A stretch of DNA of 50,048 nucleotides from the NCBI GenBank assembly GCA_902516425.1, contig CABXYE010000005.1:1-50048 (forward strand). The letters run 5' to 3'. The position numbers were made by a program, and so were the translations under genes. Below, piece by piece: positions 24,335-32,017 of the stretch (within the stretch, counting starts at the first letter, position 1; each line of letters starts with the position of its first letter). This DNA comes from an uncultured Pelagibacteraceae bacterium. GTDB taxonomy: Bacteria; Pseudomonadota; Alphaproteobacteria; Pelagibacterales; Pelagibacteraceae. A model generated the notes under the pieces. It ran no database searches and was not told where the DNA came from. It worked only from the letters and a program-made list of their open reading frames with translations.

Positions 24335-25245
24335 AAAATTTAAAAAGTCAGAGAGGACTAAATTCGATCTGGACTGACAGTCTTGCTCACAATTTGCGTC
24401 CTGATAGTAATGCCTTAGTTGATCATTTAATGACTGTTCATCAAAAACATACTGGATTTACTGAAGAGTGTGCAAGTTCTTGTCGGGATGAAACAGGACG
24501 GAATAGTTATGAATGGCTAGCTGAACTTGTGCCAGTTAATGAAAAATTGCGGGTACTAGATCTTGCCTGTGGATCAGGGCTATTATTAAAAATCTTATTC
24601 GATCGTAACAAAAATTTAAACTTAAGAGGTCTGGACATGTGTCCTGAAGAATTAGAATTAGCTGAGTCTCGTCTCAAAAATAGTGGAGTTGATCTTATTG
24701 AGTCTAAGGCGCAAAATTTGACTGCAATCCATGATAATTCTATCGACATAGTATTATGCCACTGGGCCTTAACATTAATGGACCCAATAGCTCCTGTATT
24801 AAACGAAGTAAGACGAGTTTTAACTCCTAAGGGGCGATTTGCAGCATTAGTTGATGGACCAATGAATGCAGTACCTCGCTATGCAGATGTACATAATTTA
24901 ATTTATAGTTATGCAAAAGATGAGATACCTAGTTATGGAGAGGTTGATTTAGGTGATTCAAGAATACGAGGACGTGAAAGCCTAAGTAATCTTGTACATG
25001 AAACTTTTCCAAAAGGAAATATAACTATTGAAACAAAAGTTGTTACTATTGAGGGACCAGTTAATCAAGTATCCGAAATTGCAGCAGGATTTTTCTATGC
25101 TGCATTTATCTTAAAGCCAGAGAAAAGAAAATTAATGTTAGCAAATTTGGCTAACATGCTTACGATACCTAAAGATAGTACTGATTTTGAAAGACTAGGA
25201 AGATTCTCAATGCCAATTAATCGTCTTTTAGTTGATCTGATTTAA
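24331..25245 (+). CDS. Class I SAM-dependent methyltransferase
   Basis: The 304-residue protein has the SAM-binding motif RVLDLACGSGLLLKI at 74-88, the acidic strand LRGLDMCPEELELAESRL and IDIVLCHWALTLMDPIAPVL, a standard Methyltransf_11-type core. An additional N-terminal region contains HQKHTGFTEECASSC, a Cys- and His-bearing stretch not typical of the core, and about 100 C-terminal residues presumably form a substrate cap. Twelve of 19 arginines are CGN, matching the oxygenase. It is coupled by ATGA to the oxygenase and followed after one base by an EgtD-type gene. The substrate is unknown, possibly a hercynine- or histidine-derived compound. Confidence 0.88.
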   Translation: MKNLKSQRGLNSIWTDSLAHNLRPDSNALVDHLMTVHQKHTGFTEECASSCRDETGRNSYEWLAELVPVNEKLRVLDLACGSGLLLKILFDRNKNLNLRGLDMCPEELELAESRLKNSGVDLIESKAQNLTAIHDNSIDIVLCHWALTLMDPIAPVLNEVRRVLTPKGRFAALVDGPMNAVPRYADVHNLIYSYAKDEIPSYGEVDLGDSRIRGRESLSNLVHETFPKGNITIETKVVTIEGPVNQVSEIAAGFFYAAFILKPEKRKLMLANLANMLTIPKDSTDFERLGRFSMPINRLLVDLI

Positions 25246-25246
25246 A

Positions 25247-26170
25247 ATGAAATCATTTTTACAAGAAGTGAGTGTCGGTTTAAGTAAGAAAAATAAGAAG
25301 CTAAGCTCTAAATGGTTTTATGACTTTTATGGATCAAAAATTTTTGAACAAATTACTAAGTTGGAAGAATATTACTTGACACGGACTGAAAGCAAAATTT
25401 TACAAGATAATAAAATTGAAATTGCCAATAAAATTGGCACTAACGCAGTTATAATTGAACCAGGCGCTGGAGACATTAAGAAAATTGGTATTTTTCTCGA
25501 CAACTTAGATAAGCCAAAAAAATATATACCATTAGATATTTCCGACAACTATATAATCAAAATTGCTAAAGGTTTTAAAAAAAAATTTCCAAATGTGGCC
25601 ATTACTCCAAAAGGATATGATTTCTCAAAAAATAATAAACTACCTTTTAAAATCAATTCGTCAGAAAATATAATAATCTTTTTTCCAGGATCAACTATTG
25701 GTAATTTTGAAAAAAATGATGCTATTAAATTTTTAAAAATGCTTAAATTAAAATTTAAAGCAAAAAAAATTATTATTGGCGCCGACTTAGTTAAAGATAT
25801 TCCAACTCTAATTTCTGCTTACGACGATAAAAAGGGCGTAACTGCAAAATTCAATAAAAATATTTTAAGAAGAATAAATATTGAATTGGGCGGAGATATA
25901 AACCTAAATTTCTATAAACATTTAGCTATTTATAATAAACCAAAAAAAAGGATTGAGATGAGATTAAAATCTAAAAGAAATAATAATATCAGAATAAATG
26001 GCTCAAAATATTTTATTAAGAAAAATGAAGAGATCCATACTGAAAATTCTCACAAATATACTATTAGATCCTTTAAAAACTTAGCAAATGAAGCTGGATG
26101 GAAAATCAATAAAACTTGGGTTGATGAAAAAAAACTTTTTAGTGTTCATTGTCTAGATTTAGCCCTATAG
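25247..26170 (+). CDS. EgtD-type L-histidine N-alpha-methyltransferase
   Basis: The 307-residue protein matches the EgtD family, which trimethylates histidine to hercynine using SAM. KWFYDFYGSKIFEQIT and EYYLTRTES open the protein, giving Tyr25 and Tyr43, the counterparts of the two N-terminal active-site tyrosines. Asn153 in GSTIGNFE, Tyr192 in AYDDKKGVTA, Met238 in IEMRL, and Glu266 and Ser268 in HTENSHKY match the histidine-binding residues known from mycobacterial EgtD. The SAM loop reads EPGAGDIKK instead of the usual ELGSGTSEK. Arginines are seven of eight AGA or AGG, so its codon use follows the host rather than its two partners. No EgtB sulfoxide synthase is nearby, so hercynine rather than ergothioneine may be the intermediate. 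Confidence 0.87.
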   Translation: MKSFLQEVSVGLSKKNKKLSSKWFYDFYGSKIFEQITKLEEYYLTRTESKILQDNKIEIANKIGTNAVIIEPGAGDIKKIGIFLDNLDKPKKYIPLDISDNYIIKIAKGFKKKFPNVAITPKGYDFSKNNKLPFKINSSENIIIFFPGSTIGNFEKNDAIKFLKMLKLKFKAKKIIIGADLVKDIPTLISAYDDKKGVTAKFNKNILRRINIELGGDINLNFYKHLAIYNKPKKRIEMRLKSKRNNNIRINGSKYFIKKNEEIHTENSHKYTIRSFKNLANEAGWKINKTWVDEKKLFSVHCLDLAL

Positions 26171-26172
26171 GT

Positions 26173-26373
26173 TTAATCAGTTCCCCATTTAATTTTAGTC
26201 CAGACTCTCTCGTGAAAATAGTAAAAAAATAGTGGAATTATTGATCCCACACCCAATATTCCGGCACCAGCAAATGTACCAGTGTAAACATAACCAAAAA
26301 TTACCCAATAAACAAAAATGATGAATCTCCAGGAAAAAGTTTTTGCAATTGATCTAATTTTTTTATCTGCCAT
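26173..26373 (-). CDS. DUF2061 small membrane protein
   Basis: The 66-residue protein begins KKIRSIAKTFSWRFIIFVYW, has two hydrophobic stretches and ends FYYFHERVWTKIKWG, the diagnostic arrangement of DUF2061 (RSIxKxxSWR ... YYxHERxWxKI). The function is unknown, though members often sit near cysteine or sulfate metabolism genes. Its ATG directly follows the T-run of a hairpin on this strand, and no ribosome-binding site is visible. It faces the EgtD-type gene with two bases between stops. Confidence 0.85.
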   Translation of the reverse strand: MADKKIRSIAKTFSWRFIIFVYWVIFGYVYTGTFAGAGILGVGSIIPLFFYYFHERVWTKIKWGTD

Positions 26374-26411
26374 AAAAAAAAGAGGTGACTTCAGTCTCCC
26401 TCCATCACCTC
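26374..26411 (-). terminator. Hairpin and T8 run directly before the DUF2061 start
   Basis: On the minus strand GAGGTGA (26411-26405) pairs with TCACCTC (26388-26382), followed by eight T at 26381-26374 and then the ATG at 26373. It fits a terminator for the phosphomannomutase gene ending at 26483. A nested GAC-TGAA-GTC within the loop could form instead or as well. A regulatory leader of DUF2061 is the alternative. Confidence 0.65.
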
Positions 26412-26482
26412 ACATCAAAAACATTAAATGATTCTTTACAATTTTATGAACACTTAATAGTTGAATTTGTTAATTATTAATT

Positions 26483-27937
26483 CTAAATTTTTTGATCGTA
26501 TTCACCAATTTTTCCTGTTTTTTTAAGTATCTCATCAATAAATTTAAAAATATTCAATTTTCTCAAATCAGAGGTAGGACTTTCTGTAACCACAACCAAG
26601 GAAGGTTTGTTTGATGAAGCTCTAATCAAGCCCCATGAACCATCTTCAAAAGAAAATCTTACTCCATTTACAGTGATTATTTCCTTTATTTCTTGATTGT
26701 CTATTTTTATTTTTTGGTCTTTTATTTTTTTAAACTCCTTCACCATTTTATCAACTACATCATATTTTTCCTCATCCTTACAAAATGGGGCCATTGTTGG
26801 TGATTGGTAAGTAGTAGGAAGCTCTTTAATTATTTCACTCATTTTTTTATCTTGATTGTTTAATAAGTGACAGACTTGAATTGCTGAATTAATTCCATCA
26901 TCGTAACCATATCCTAATGGCTGATTGAAAAAAAAATGTCCGCTTTTTTCAAACCCAGCTAAAGCTTTTTCATTATGAACTTTTCTTTTTATATGTGAAT
27001 GGCCAGTTTTCCAATATAGAGTTTTACATTGATTTTCTATTAGAATTTTATCTGTTGAGTAAAGACCTGTAGATTTTACATCCACAATAAATTTTGAATT
27101 TTTATGTGAGGTAGATAAGTTTCTAGCAATTAATAATCCTATTTTATCAGAAAAAATTTCATTGCCTTCATTATCAATCACACCAACACGATCACCATCT
27201 CCGTCAAAACCAAAACCTATATCAGCATTATTTTCTTTTACTGATTTAACTATAGCATGAAGCATTTCTAGATCCTCAGGATTTGGATTGTATTTTGGAA
27301 AATTCCAGTCTAAATTACAATCTAACTCGATTACTTCACATCCTATTCCTCTTAATATATCAGGAGCAAAAATACCTGCTGTACCATTACCACACGCAAC
27401 CACAGCTCTAATCTTTTTTTTTAATTTATTTTTACTAATTAAATCCTCTTTGTAAACTTTGTCAAAATTTTTTATTTTCTTTTCATCTCCATCACCTTTA
27501 GTAAAATTTTGGTTTAAGGTTATTTCTTTTAATTCGCTCATCTCTTCAGGTGCGTGCGTTAATCCTTTTTTGATGCCCATTTTTACACCCGTCCAACCAT
27601 TTTCATTATGACTGGCTGTCACCATTGCAACTGCATCAGCATTTAAATTAAATTGTGCAAAATAAACCATTGGCGATAATGATAAGCCAACATCTTCAAT
27701 GAAACATCCAGTTGAAATTAAACCTTTTTTTAGAGCAGACTTTATTTTTTCACTATATGATCTATAATCATGCCCGACAATTACTCTCGGATTTTCTTTT
27801 CTAGTATGTTTTTTAATTTGTGTCCCTAGGCCTTTTCCAAGATTCGTTATTCCTTGTTCATTGATGTCTTTTTCAAAGACCCAACGAGCGTCATATTCAC
27901 GGAAACCATAGGGGTCTATTTTTAAAGTTTCAGACAT
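26483..27937 (-). CDS. Phosphomannomutase/phosphoglucomutase
   Basis: The 484-residue alpha-D-phosphohexomutase has the phosphoserine loop TASHNENGWTGVKMG, the metal-binding loop FGFDGDGDRVGVID, the sugar-binding loop GFEKSGHFFF and a C-terminal phosphate-binding segment GVRFSFEDGSWGLIRASSNKP. Such bifunctional enzymes (ManB/AlgC type) interconvert hexose 1- and 6-phosphates for GDP-mannose and UDP-glucose sugars. The gene is monocistronic in appearance, with a terminator-like hairpin about 70 bases past its stop. It is divergent from nrdA across 157 bases. I cannot choose between mannose and glucose preference. Confidence 0.92.
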   Translation of the reverse strand: MSETLKIDPYGFREYDARWVFEKDINEQGITNLGKGLGTQIKKHTRKENPRVIVGHDYRSYSEKIKSALKKGLISTGCFIEDVGLSLSPMVYFAQFNLNADAVAMVTASHNENGWTGVKMGIKKGLTHAPEEMSELKEITLNQNFTKGDGDEKKIKNFDKVYKEDLISKNKLKKKIRAVVACGNGTAGIFAPDILRGIGCEVIELDCNLDWNFPKYNPNPEDLEMLHAIVKSVKENNADIGFGFDGDGDRVGVIDNEGNEIFSDKIGLLIARNLSTSHKNSKFIVDVKSTGLYSTDKILIENQCKTLYWKTGHSHIKRKVHNEKALAGFEKSGHFFFNQPLGYGYDDGINSAIQVCHLLNNQDKKMSEIIKELPTTYQSPTMAPFCKDEEKYDVVDKMVKEFKKIKDQKIKIDNQEIKEIITVNGVRFSFEDGSWGLIRASSNKPSLVVVTESPTSDLRKLNIFKFIDEILKKTGKIGEYDQKI

Positions 27938-28015
27938 ATTTGTTAATTACTTACATTTTTTTGACTTTTATAGTTGAAATATTTTTTTATTGTTCTATAA
28001 ATGTTCTATTGATTT

Positions 28016-28063
28016 ACAAGTTATATAGTGTATTTAAACAAAGCGCATACAACATATAGTTGT
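28016..28063 (+). promoter_or_regulatory. Pair of likely NrdR boxes upstream of nrdA
   Basis: Box 1 is ACAAGTTATATAGTGT (28016-28031), 13 of 16 positions matching the ACACTATATATAGTGT-type NrdR consensus. Box 2 is the palindrome-like ACAACATATAGTTGT (28049-28063). Their centres are about 32 bases apart, three helical turns, as in known NrdR-controlled nrd promoters. NrdR represses ribonucleotide reductase genes when dATP is high. Box 2 is one base short of the consensus, which lowers certainty. Confidence 0.62.
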
Positions 28064-28094
28064 TTTCGTATTAACAATAAAATATATTAAAAAT

Positions 28095-30035
28095 ATGAAC
28101 AAAATACTATCACAGGCCCTAAAGAAAGCTGTCTCCGAGTATAGCCCTCAAGTCAATGAGGTTCAAAAAAGTAATAGGCCAGATTTATTCTCATTGAATA
28201 ATGAAACTGAGCTTTTTCAAAACGATAAAGGCATAATTATTAAAATTGACCGATCTAGAGATGTAAATCTGACTGATTTTGGTAAAGCAACTTTAAAAGA
28301 TAGATATTTAGGTCACAATGAATCTTATCAAGATTTATTTGCGAGAGTAGCGAGCACTTACTCAGATGACAACCTACACGCACAAAGAATTTATAATTAT
28401 ATAAGTAATCTTTGGTTCATGCCTGCAACTCCAGTTTTATCAAATGGTGGGACTAAAAGAGGTTTACCTATTTCCTGTTTTCTTAATGAAGCCTCAGACA
28501 GCTTAGGTGGTATCTTAGATCTTTGGAGTGAGAATGTTTGGTTAGCTGCCAAAGGTGGTGGTATTGGAAGTTATTGGGGTAATTTAAGATCTATTGGAGA
28601 AAAAATAGGAAAAGTTGGAAAAACTTCTGGAATAATTCCTTTTATAAAAGTTATGGACTCTTTAACCATGGCAATTAGTCAAGGTTCATTAAGAAGAGGT
28701 TCGGCAGCATGTTATCTTCCAATTGATCATCCTGAGATTGAAGAATTTATTGAAATGAGAAGACCAACAGGCGGTGATCCAAACAGAAAATCTTTAAACT
28801 TGCATCATGGTGTTCTAGTATCAGATGCATTCATGAGAGCAGTTGAAACAGATGAGCAATGGGCACTTAAAAGTCCTGTTGATGGAACTATTCAACAAAC
28901 TTTATCAGCTAGAAACTTATGGATTAGATTATTAACAGCACGAATAGAAACAGGAGAACCCTATATAATTTATATTGATACTGTTAATAGACAAATCCCT
29001 CAACATCATAAATTAGCTAACCTTACAGTTAAGACTTCTAATCTGTGTAGTGAAATAACTTTGCCAACAGGAATTGATAAGGATGGAAATGATAGAACAG
29101 CTGTTTGTTGTCTGTCTTCTTTAAATTTAGAAAAGTATGATGAGTGGAAAGATGATCCAAATATGATTGGCGATGTAATGAGATTTTTAGACAATGTATT
29201 ATCCGATTTTATAAACAAAGCACCCGATCAATTTAAAGATGCTAAGTACTCAGCTGAAAGAGAGAGAAGTGTTGGATTAGGTGTAATGGGTTTTCATTCT
29301 TTTTTACAAAAAAATAGAATTCCACTTGAATCAGTTATGGCGAAATCTTGGAATAAAAAAATATTTAAACAAATTGATGAACAAGTTAATCAAGCATCAA
29401 AAGACTTAGCTGAAGAAAGAGGTGCATGCCCCGATGCTGCAGAATATGGATTTCAAGAAAGGTTTTCAAATAAAACCGCTATAGCTCCAACAGCTTCTAT
29501 TTCAATTATTTGCGGTGGAGCATCTCCAGGAGTAGAACCTATTGCTGCTAATAGTTACACACACAAAACTTTATCCGGATCATTTAATGTTAGAAATAGA
29601 TATCTCGAGGAGATCTTAGATGGTCATGGTAAAAATGATGATGAAACATGGTCCACAATTACAACTAATCAAGGGTCAGTTTCACATTTAGATTTTTTAA
29701 CTGAATTGGAAAAAGATGTTTTTAAAACAGCTTTTGAACTAAACCAGAAATGGATTATTGAATTAAGTGGTGATCGGACGCCATTTATCTCACAGGCTCA
29801 ATCAGTCAATTTATTTTTACCAGCAGACGTTCACAAAAAAGAATTACATAGAATTCATTTTGATGCTTGGAAAAAAGGTTTAAAAAGCCTTTATTACTGC
29901 AGATCAAAATCAATTCAAAGGGCTGAAAATATCAATGATGCCAAATCAACAGATGTTACAGCCAATGTATATAAATCCAAAAATAATCAACCAAACCAAG
30001 AACAAGAATACGAGGAGTGTCTATCATGTCAGTAA
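28095..30035 (+). CDS. nrdA: Ribonucleoside-diphosphate reductase alpha subunit (class I), no ATP-cone
   Basis: The catalytic subunit reduces ribonucleotides to deoxyribonucleotides. The active-site Cys pair includes Cys128 in PISCFL, and the radical-site triad NLCSE places Asn316, Cys318 and Glu320. The C-terminus ends ECLSCQ, the CxxC that shuttles electrons from thioredoxin or glutaredoxin. The protein has 646 residues against about 760 for E. coli NrdA. The first 60 residues do not contain an ATP-cone, so the usual dATP off-switch is missing. Two NrdR-like boxes upstream could supply control at transcription instead. The stop lies 10 bases inside the nrdB start region, so the two are translated together. 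Confidence 0.95.
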   Translation: MNKILSQALKKAVSEYSPQVNEVQKSNRPDLFSLNNETELFQNDKGIIIKIDRSRDVNLTDFGKATLKDRYLGHNESYQDLFARVASTYSDDNLHAQRIYNYISNLWFMPATPVLSNGGTKRGLPISCFLNEASDSLGGILDLWSENVWLAAKGGGIGSYWGNLRSIGEKIGKVGKTSGIIPFIKVMDSLTMAISQGSLRRGSAACYLPIDHPEIEEFIEMRRPTGGDPNRKSLNLHHGVLVSDAFMRAVETDEQWALKSPVDGTIQQTLSARNLWIRLLTARIETGEPYIIYIDTVNRQIPQHHKLANLTVKTSNLCSEITLPTGIDKDGNDRTAVCCLSSLNLEKYDEWKDDPNMIGDVMRFLDNVLSDFINKAPDQFKDAKYSAERERSVGLGVMGFHSFLQKNRIPLESVMAKSWNKKIFKQIDEQVNQASKDLAEERGACPDAAEYGFQERFSNKTAIAPTASISIICGGASPGVEPIAANSYTHKTLSGSFNVRNRYLEEILDGHGKNDDETWSTITTNQGSVSHLDFLTELEKDVFKTAFELNQKWIIELSGDRTPFISQAQSVNLFLPADVHKKELHRIHFDAWKKGLKSLYYCRSKSIQRAENINDAKSTDVTANVYKSKNNQPNQEQEYEECLSCQ

Positions 30036-31042
30036 CAGAAAAAATTAAAATGCCTAATAAAGAAATAGTTCAGCCAAAAAAAATGGGTCTATTAGTTGAA
30101 AATCCAGTTTATAAACCTTTCAGATATCCATGGTGTTATGATGCATGGTTAACTCAACAAAGAATTCATTGGTTACCAGAAGAGGTGCCATTAGGTGATG
30201 ATGTTAGAGATTGGCAAAAGAATTTAAGTCAATCAGAAAAAAACTTATTAACTCAAATATTTAGATTTTTTACGCAAGCTGATGTTGAAGTAAGTAATTG
30301 TTATTTAAGACATTACACAACAGTGTTTAAACCGACAGAAGTTTTAATGATGATGACAGCATTTGCTTCTATGGAGACAGTACACATTGCGGCCTACTCT
30401 CATTTATTAGATACAATCGGAATGCCAGAGTCAGAATATTCTGCATTCATGAAGTATAAAGAAATGAAAGATAAATACGACTATATGCAAAATTTTGACA
30501 TGAGCTCAAAAGAGGATATTGCAAAAACAGTTGCTGTTTTCAGTGCGTTCACTGAAGGCCTTCAACTTTTTGCAAGTTTTGCAATTCTCTTAAACTTCCC
30601 AAGACACAATAAAATGAAAGGTATGGGTCAGATAGTTACTTGGTCTGTCAGAGATGAAACTCTTCATTGTAATTCAATGATTAGAATTTTTAAAGAGTTC
30701 ATAAAAGAAAATCCAGAAATATGGAATGCAAAATTAAAAAAAGAACTTTATGAAGCTTGCAGAACTATCATAGAGCATGAGGATGCTTTTATTGATTTAG
30801 CTTTTGAAATGGGTCCAATGGAAGGTTTAACTGCCAAAGAAGTTAAAGATTACATTAGATTTATAGGAAATAGAAGACTAACTCAATTAGGTTTAGAGCC
30901 AATCTATGATGTTCAGAAAAATCCGTTAACATGGTTAGACACAATGTTAAATGCTGTTGAACATATGAACTTTTTTGAAGGTCGTGCAACTGAATATTCT
31001 AAAGCATCAACACAAGGAACTTGGGTAGAAGCTTTTAGTTAA
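30026..31042 (+). CDS. nrdB: Ribonucleoside-diphosphate reductase beta subunit (tyrosyl-radical type)
   Basis: I choose ATG 30026, which has GAGGAG eight bases upstream, over the GTG at 30017. The 338-residue protein supplies the diiron-tyrosyl radical. Candidate ligands are Asp86 (TQADVEV), Glu117 and His120 (SMETVHIAAY), Glu177 (FTEGLQ), and Glu211 and His214 (RDETLH). Tyr124 stands at the radical position seven residues after Glu117, so it is not a Phe-substituted class Ic subunit. The N-terminus has no ATP-cone. The gene start overlaps the end of nrdA, and 42 bases separate it from a small monooxygenase-fold gene. Confidence 0.95.
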   Translation: MSVTEKIKMPNKEIVQPKKMGLLVENPVYKPFRYPWCYDAWLTQQRIHWLPEEVPLGDDVRDWQKNLSQSEKNLLTQIFRFFTQADVEVSNCYLRHYTTVFKPTEVLMMMTAFASMETVHIAAYSHLLDTIGMPESEYSAFMKYKEMKDKYDYMQNFDMSSKEDIAKTVAVFSAFTEGLQLFASFAILLNFPRHNKMKGMGQIVTWSVRDETLHCNSMIRIFKEFIKENPEIWNAKLKKELYEACRTIIEHEDAFIDLAFEMGPMEGLTAKEVKDYIRFIGNRRLTQLGLEPIYDVQKNPLTWLDTMLNAVEHMNFFEGRATEYSKASTQGTWVEAFS

Positions 31043-31084
31043 TATATAAATTACATACATATAATATCAAATGAGCATTTTCTA

Positions 31085-31387
31085 ATGTTTATCGCAATGA
31101 ATAGATTTAAAATTGTATTAGGTAAGGAAGCCGAATTTGAAAAGGTTTGGAGGGAAAGAGATACACACCTTAGTGATGTTAAAGGTTTTAAAGAGTTTCA
31201 TTTAGTTAAAGGTGAAAAAAATGATGAATTCTCATTATACGCCTCTCATAGTATTTGGAATTCTAAAGATGATTTTATTAACTGGACTAAATCAGAAAAT
31301 TTTAGATTAGCTCATAAAAATGCGGGACAACATAAAGATTTATATCTTGGAGCACCTAACTTTGAAGGTTTTGAAGTAGTACTTTGA
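31085..31387 (+). CDS. ABM-domain protein (antibiotic biosynthesis monooxygenase fold, HmoB/IsdG-like)
   Basis: The 100-residue protein fits a single dimeric alpha/beta ABM fold: MNRFKIVLGKEAEFEKVWRE, then VKGFKEFHLVKG, SLYASHSIWNSKDDFINWT and SENFRLAHKNAG. In this superfamily some members degrade haem (IsdG, HmoB), others oxidise quinones or polyketides, and many are uncharacterised. The helix ending AHKNAG resembles the F-x-x-AH segment of haem-degrading members. It sits between nrdB and two small genes that may form one unit. Confidence 0.75.
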   Translation: MFIAMNRFKIVLGKEAEFEKVWRERDTHLSDVKGFKEFHLVKGEKNDEFSLYASHSIWNSKDDFINWTKSENFRLAHKNAGQHKDLYLGAPNFEGFEVVL

Positions 31388-31419
31388 ATATATTTTAAAC
31401 TTAAATTAAGGAGTGAAAT

Positions 31420-31605
31420 ATGAAAATATTAAAAGAATTAAGTGATGCAAAATTAGTTATTGTAGATTTAGAAGTAAGATTAGGAGAAAAGTTAAGGAGT
31501 GCTCCTACTTTATGTGCGAAGTATAAAGGAAAAATTATACCTCTCAATACTGCTCATGATGGAAGACCAATATTGATGAAAGAAGAAAATTCAATAGAAA
31601 ACTAA
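31420..31605 (+). CDS. Small protein of unknown function
   Basis: The 61-residue protein has a good ribosome-binding site (AAGGAG at 31409-31414). It has no signal or membrane segment. The second half, KYKGKIIPLNTAHDGRPILMK, loosely resembles the basic beta-hairpin of HemP-type haem-uptake accessory proteins, and the preceding gene is of a fold that includes haem monooxygenases. The resemblance is too weak for an assignment. Three bases separate it from the next membrane protein gene, so the two are probably co-translated. Confidence 0.6.
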   Translation: MKILKELSDAKLVIVDLEVRLGEKLRSAPTLCAKYKGKIIPLNTAHDGRPILMKEENSIEN

Positions 31606-31608
31606 ATT

Positions 31609-31998
31609 ATGATTGAACAAGTTAGTATTTATTTAACAGCAATGGTTTTAGGAGTTATGTTATTTTTTTCATTTGTAATTGCTCCAGTAGTATTTACTAC
31701 CCTGGATGAAGATAATGCTCGAAAGTTTATAAGAAGAATATTTCCTTTCTATTATAATGTTAATTTAGGAATAAGTTTAGTTGTTCTCTTAACATTTATA
31801 TTTTTGAGTAAATTGGGGATTGATTTCTACTTAATATTAGCAATATGTATTTTATTCGCTACTTCTAACTATCTGTTAATGCCATTGATAAATAAGTATA
31901 GAGATGAGAAGCAGGATAAAAAATTTAAATACTCACATTTCATATCTGTCCTTATCAATTTTGTGCAGATGATTTTCTTAGTTTTATTACTTATTTGA
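31609..31998 (+). CDS. DUF4149/TMEM205-like small membrane protein
   Basis: The 129-residue protein has four hydrophobic segments with the pattern MVLGVMLFFSFVIAPVVFTT, then DNARKFIRRIFPFYYNVNLG and a C-terminal LINFVQMIFLVLLL. This G(x)mxfFSFVxAPxxF start is typical of the DUF4149/TMEM205 group, which has no established biochemical function. It follows the unknown 61-residue gene by three bases and faces the prpC gene, whose stop is 19 bases further on. Confidence 0.78.
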   Translation: MIEQVSIYLTAMVLGVMLFFSFVIAPVVFTTLDEDNARKFIRRIFPFYYNVNLGISLVVLLTFIFLSKLGIDFYLILAICILFATSNYLLMPLINKYRDEKQDKKFKYSHFISVLINFVQMIFLVLLLI

Positions 31999-32017
31999 TA
32001 AAATCTCTGTGGAGTGA

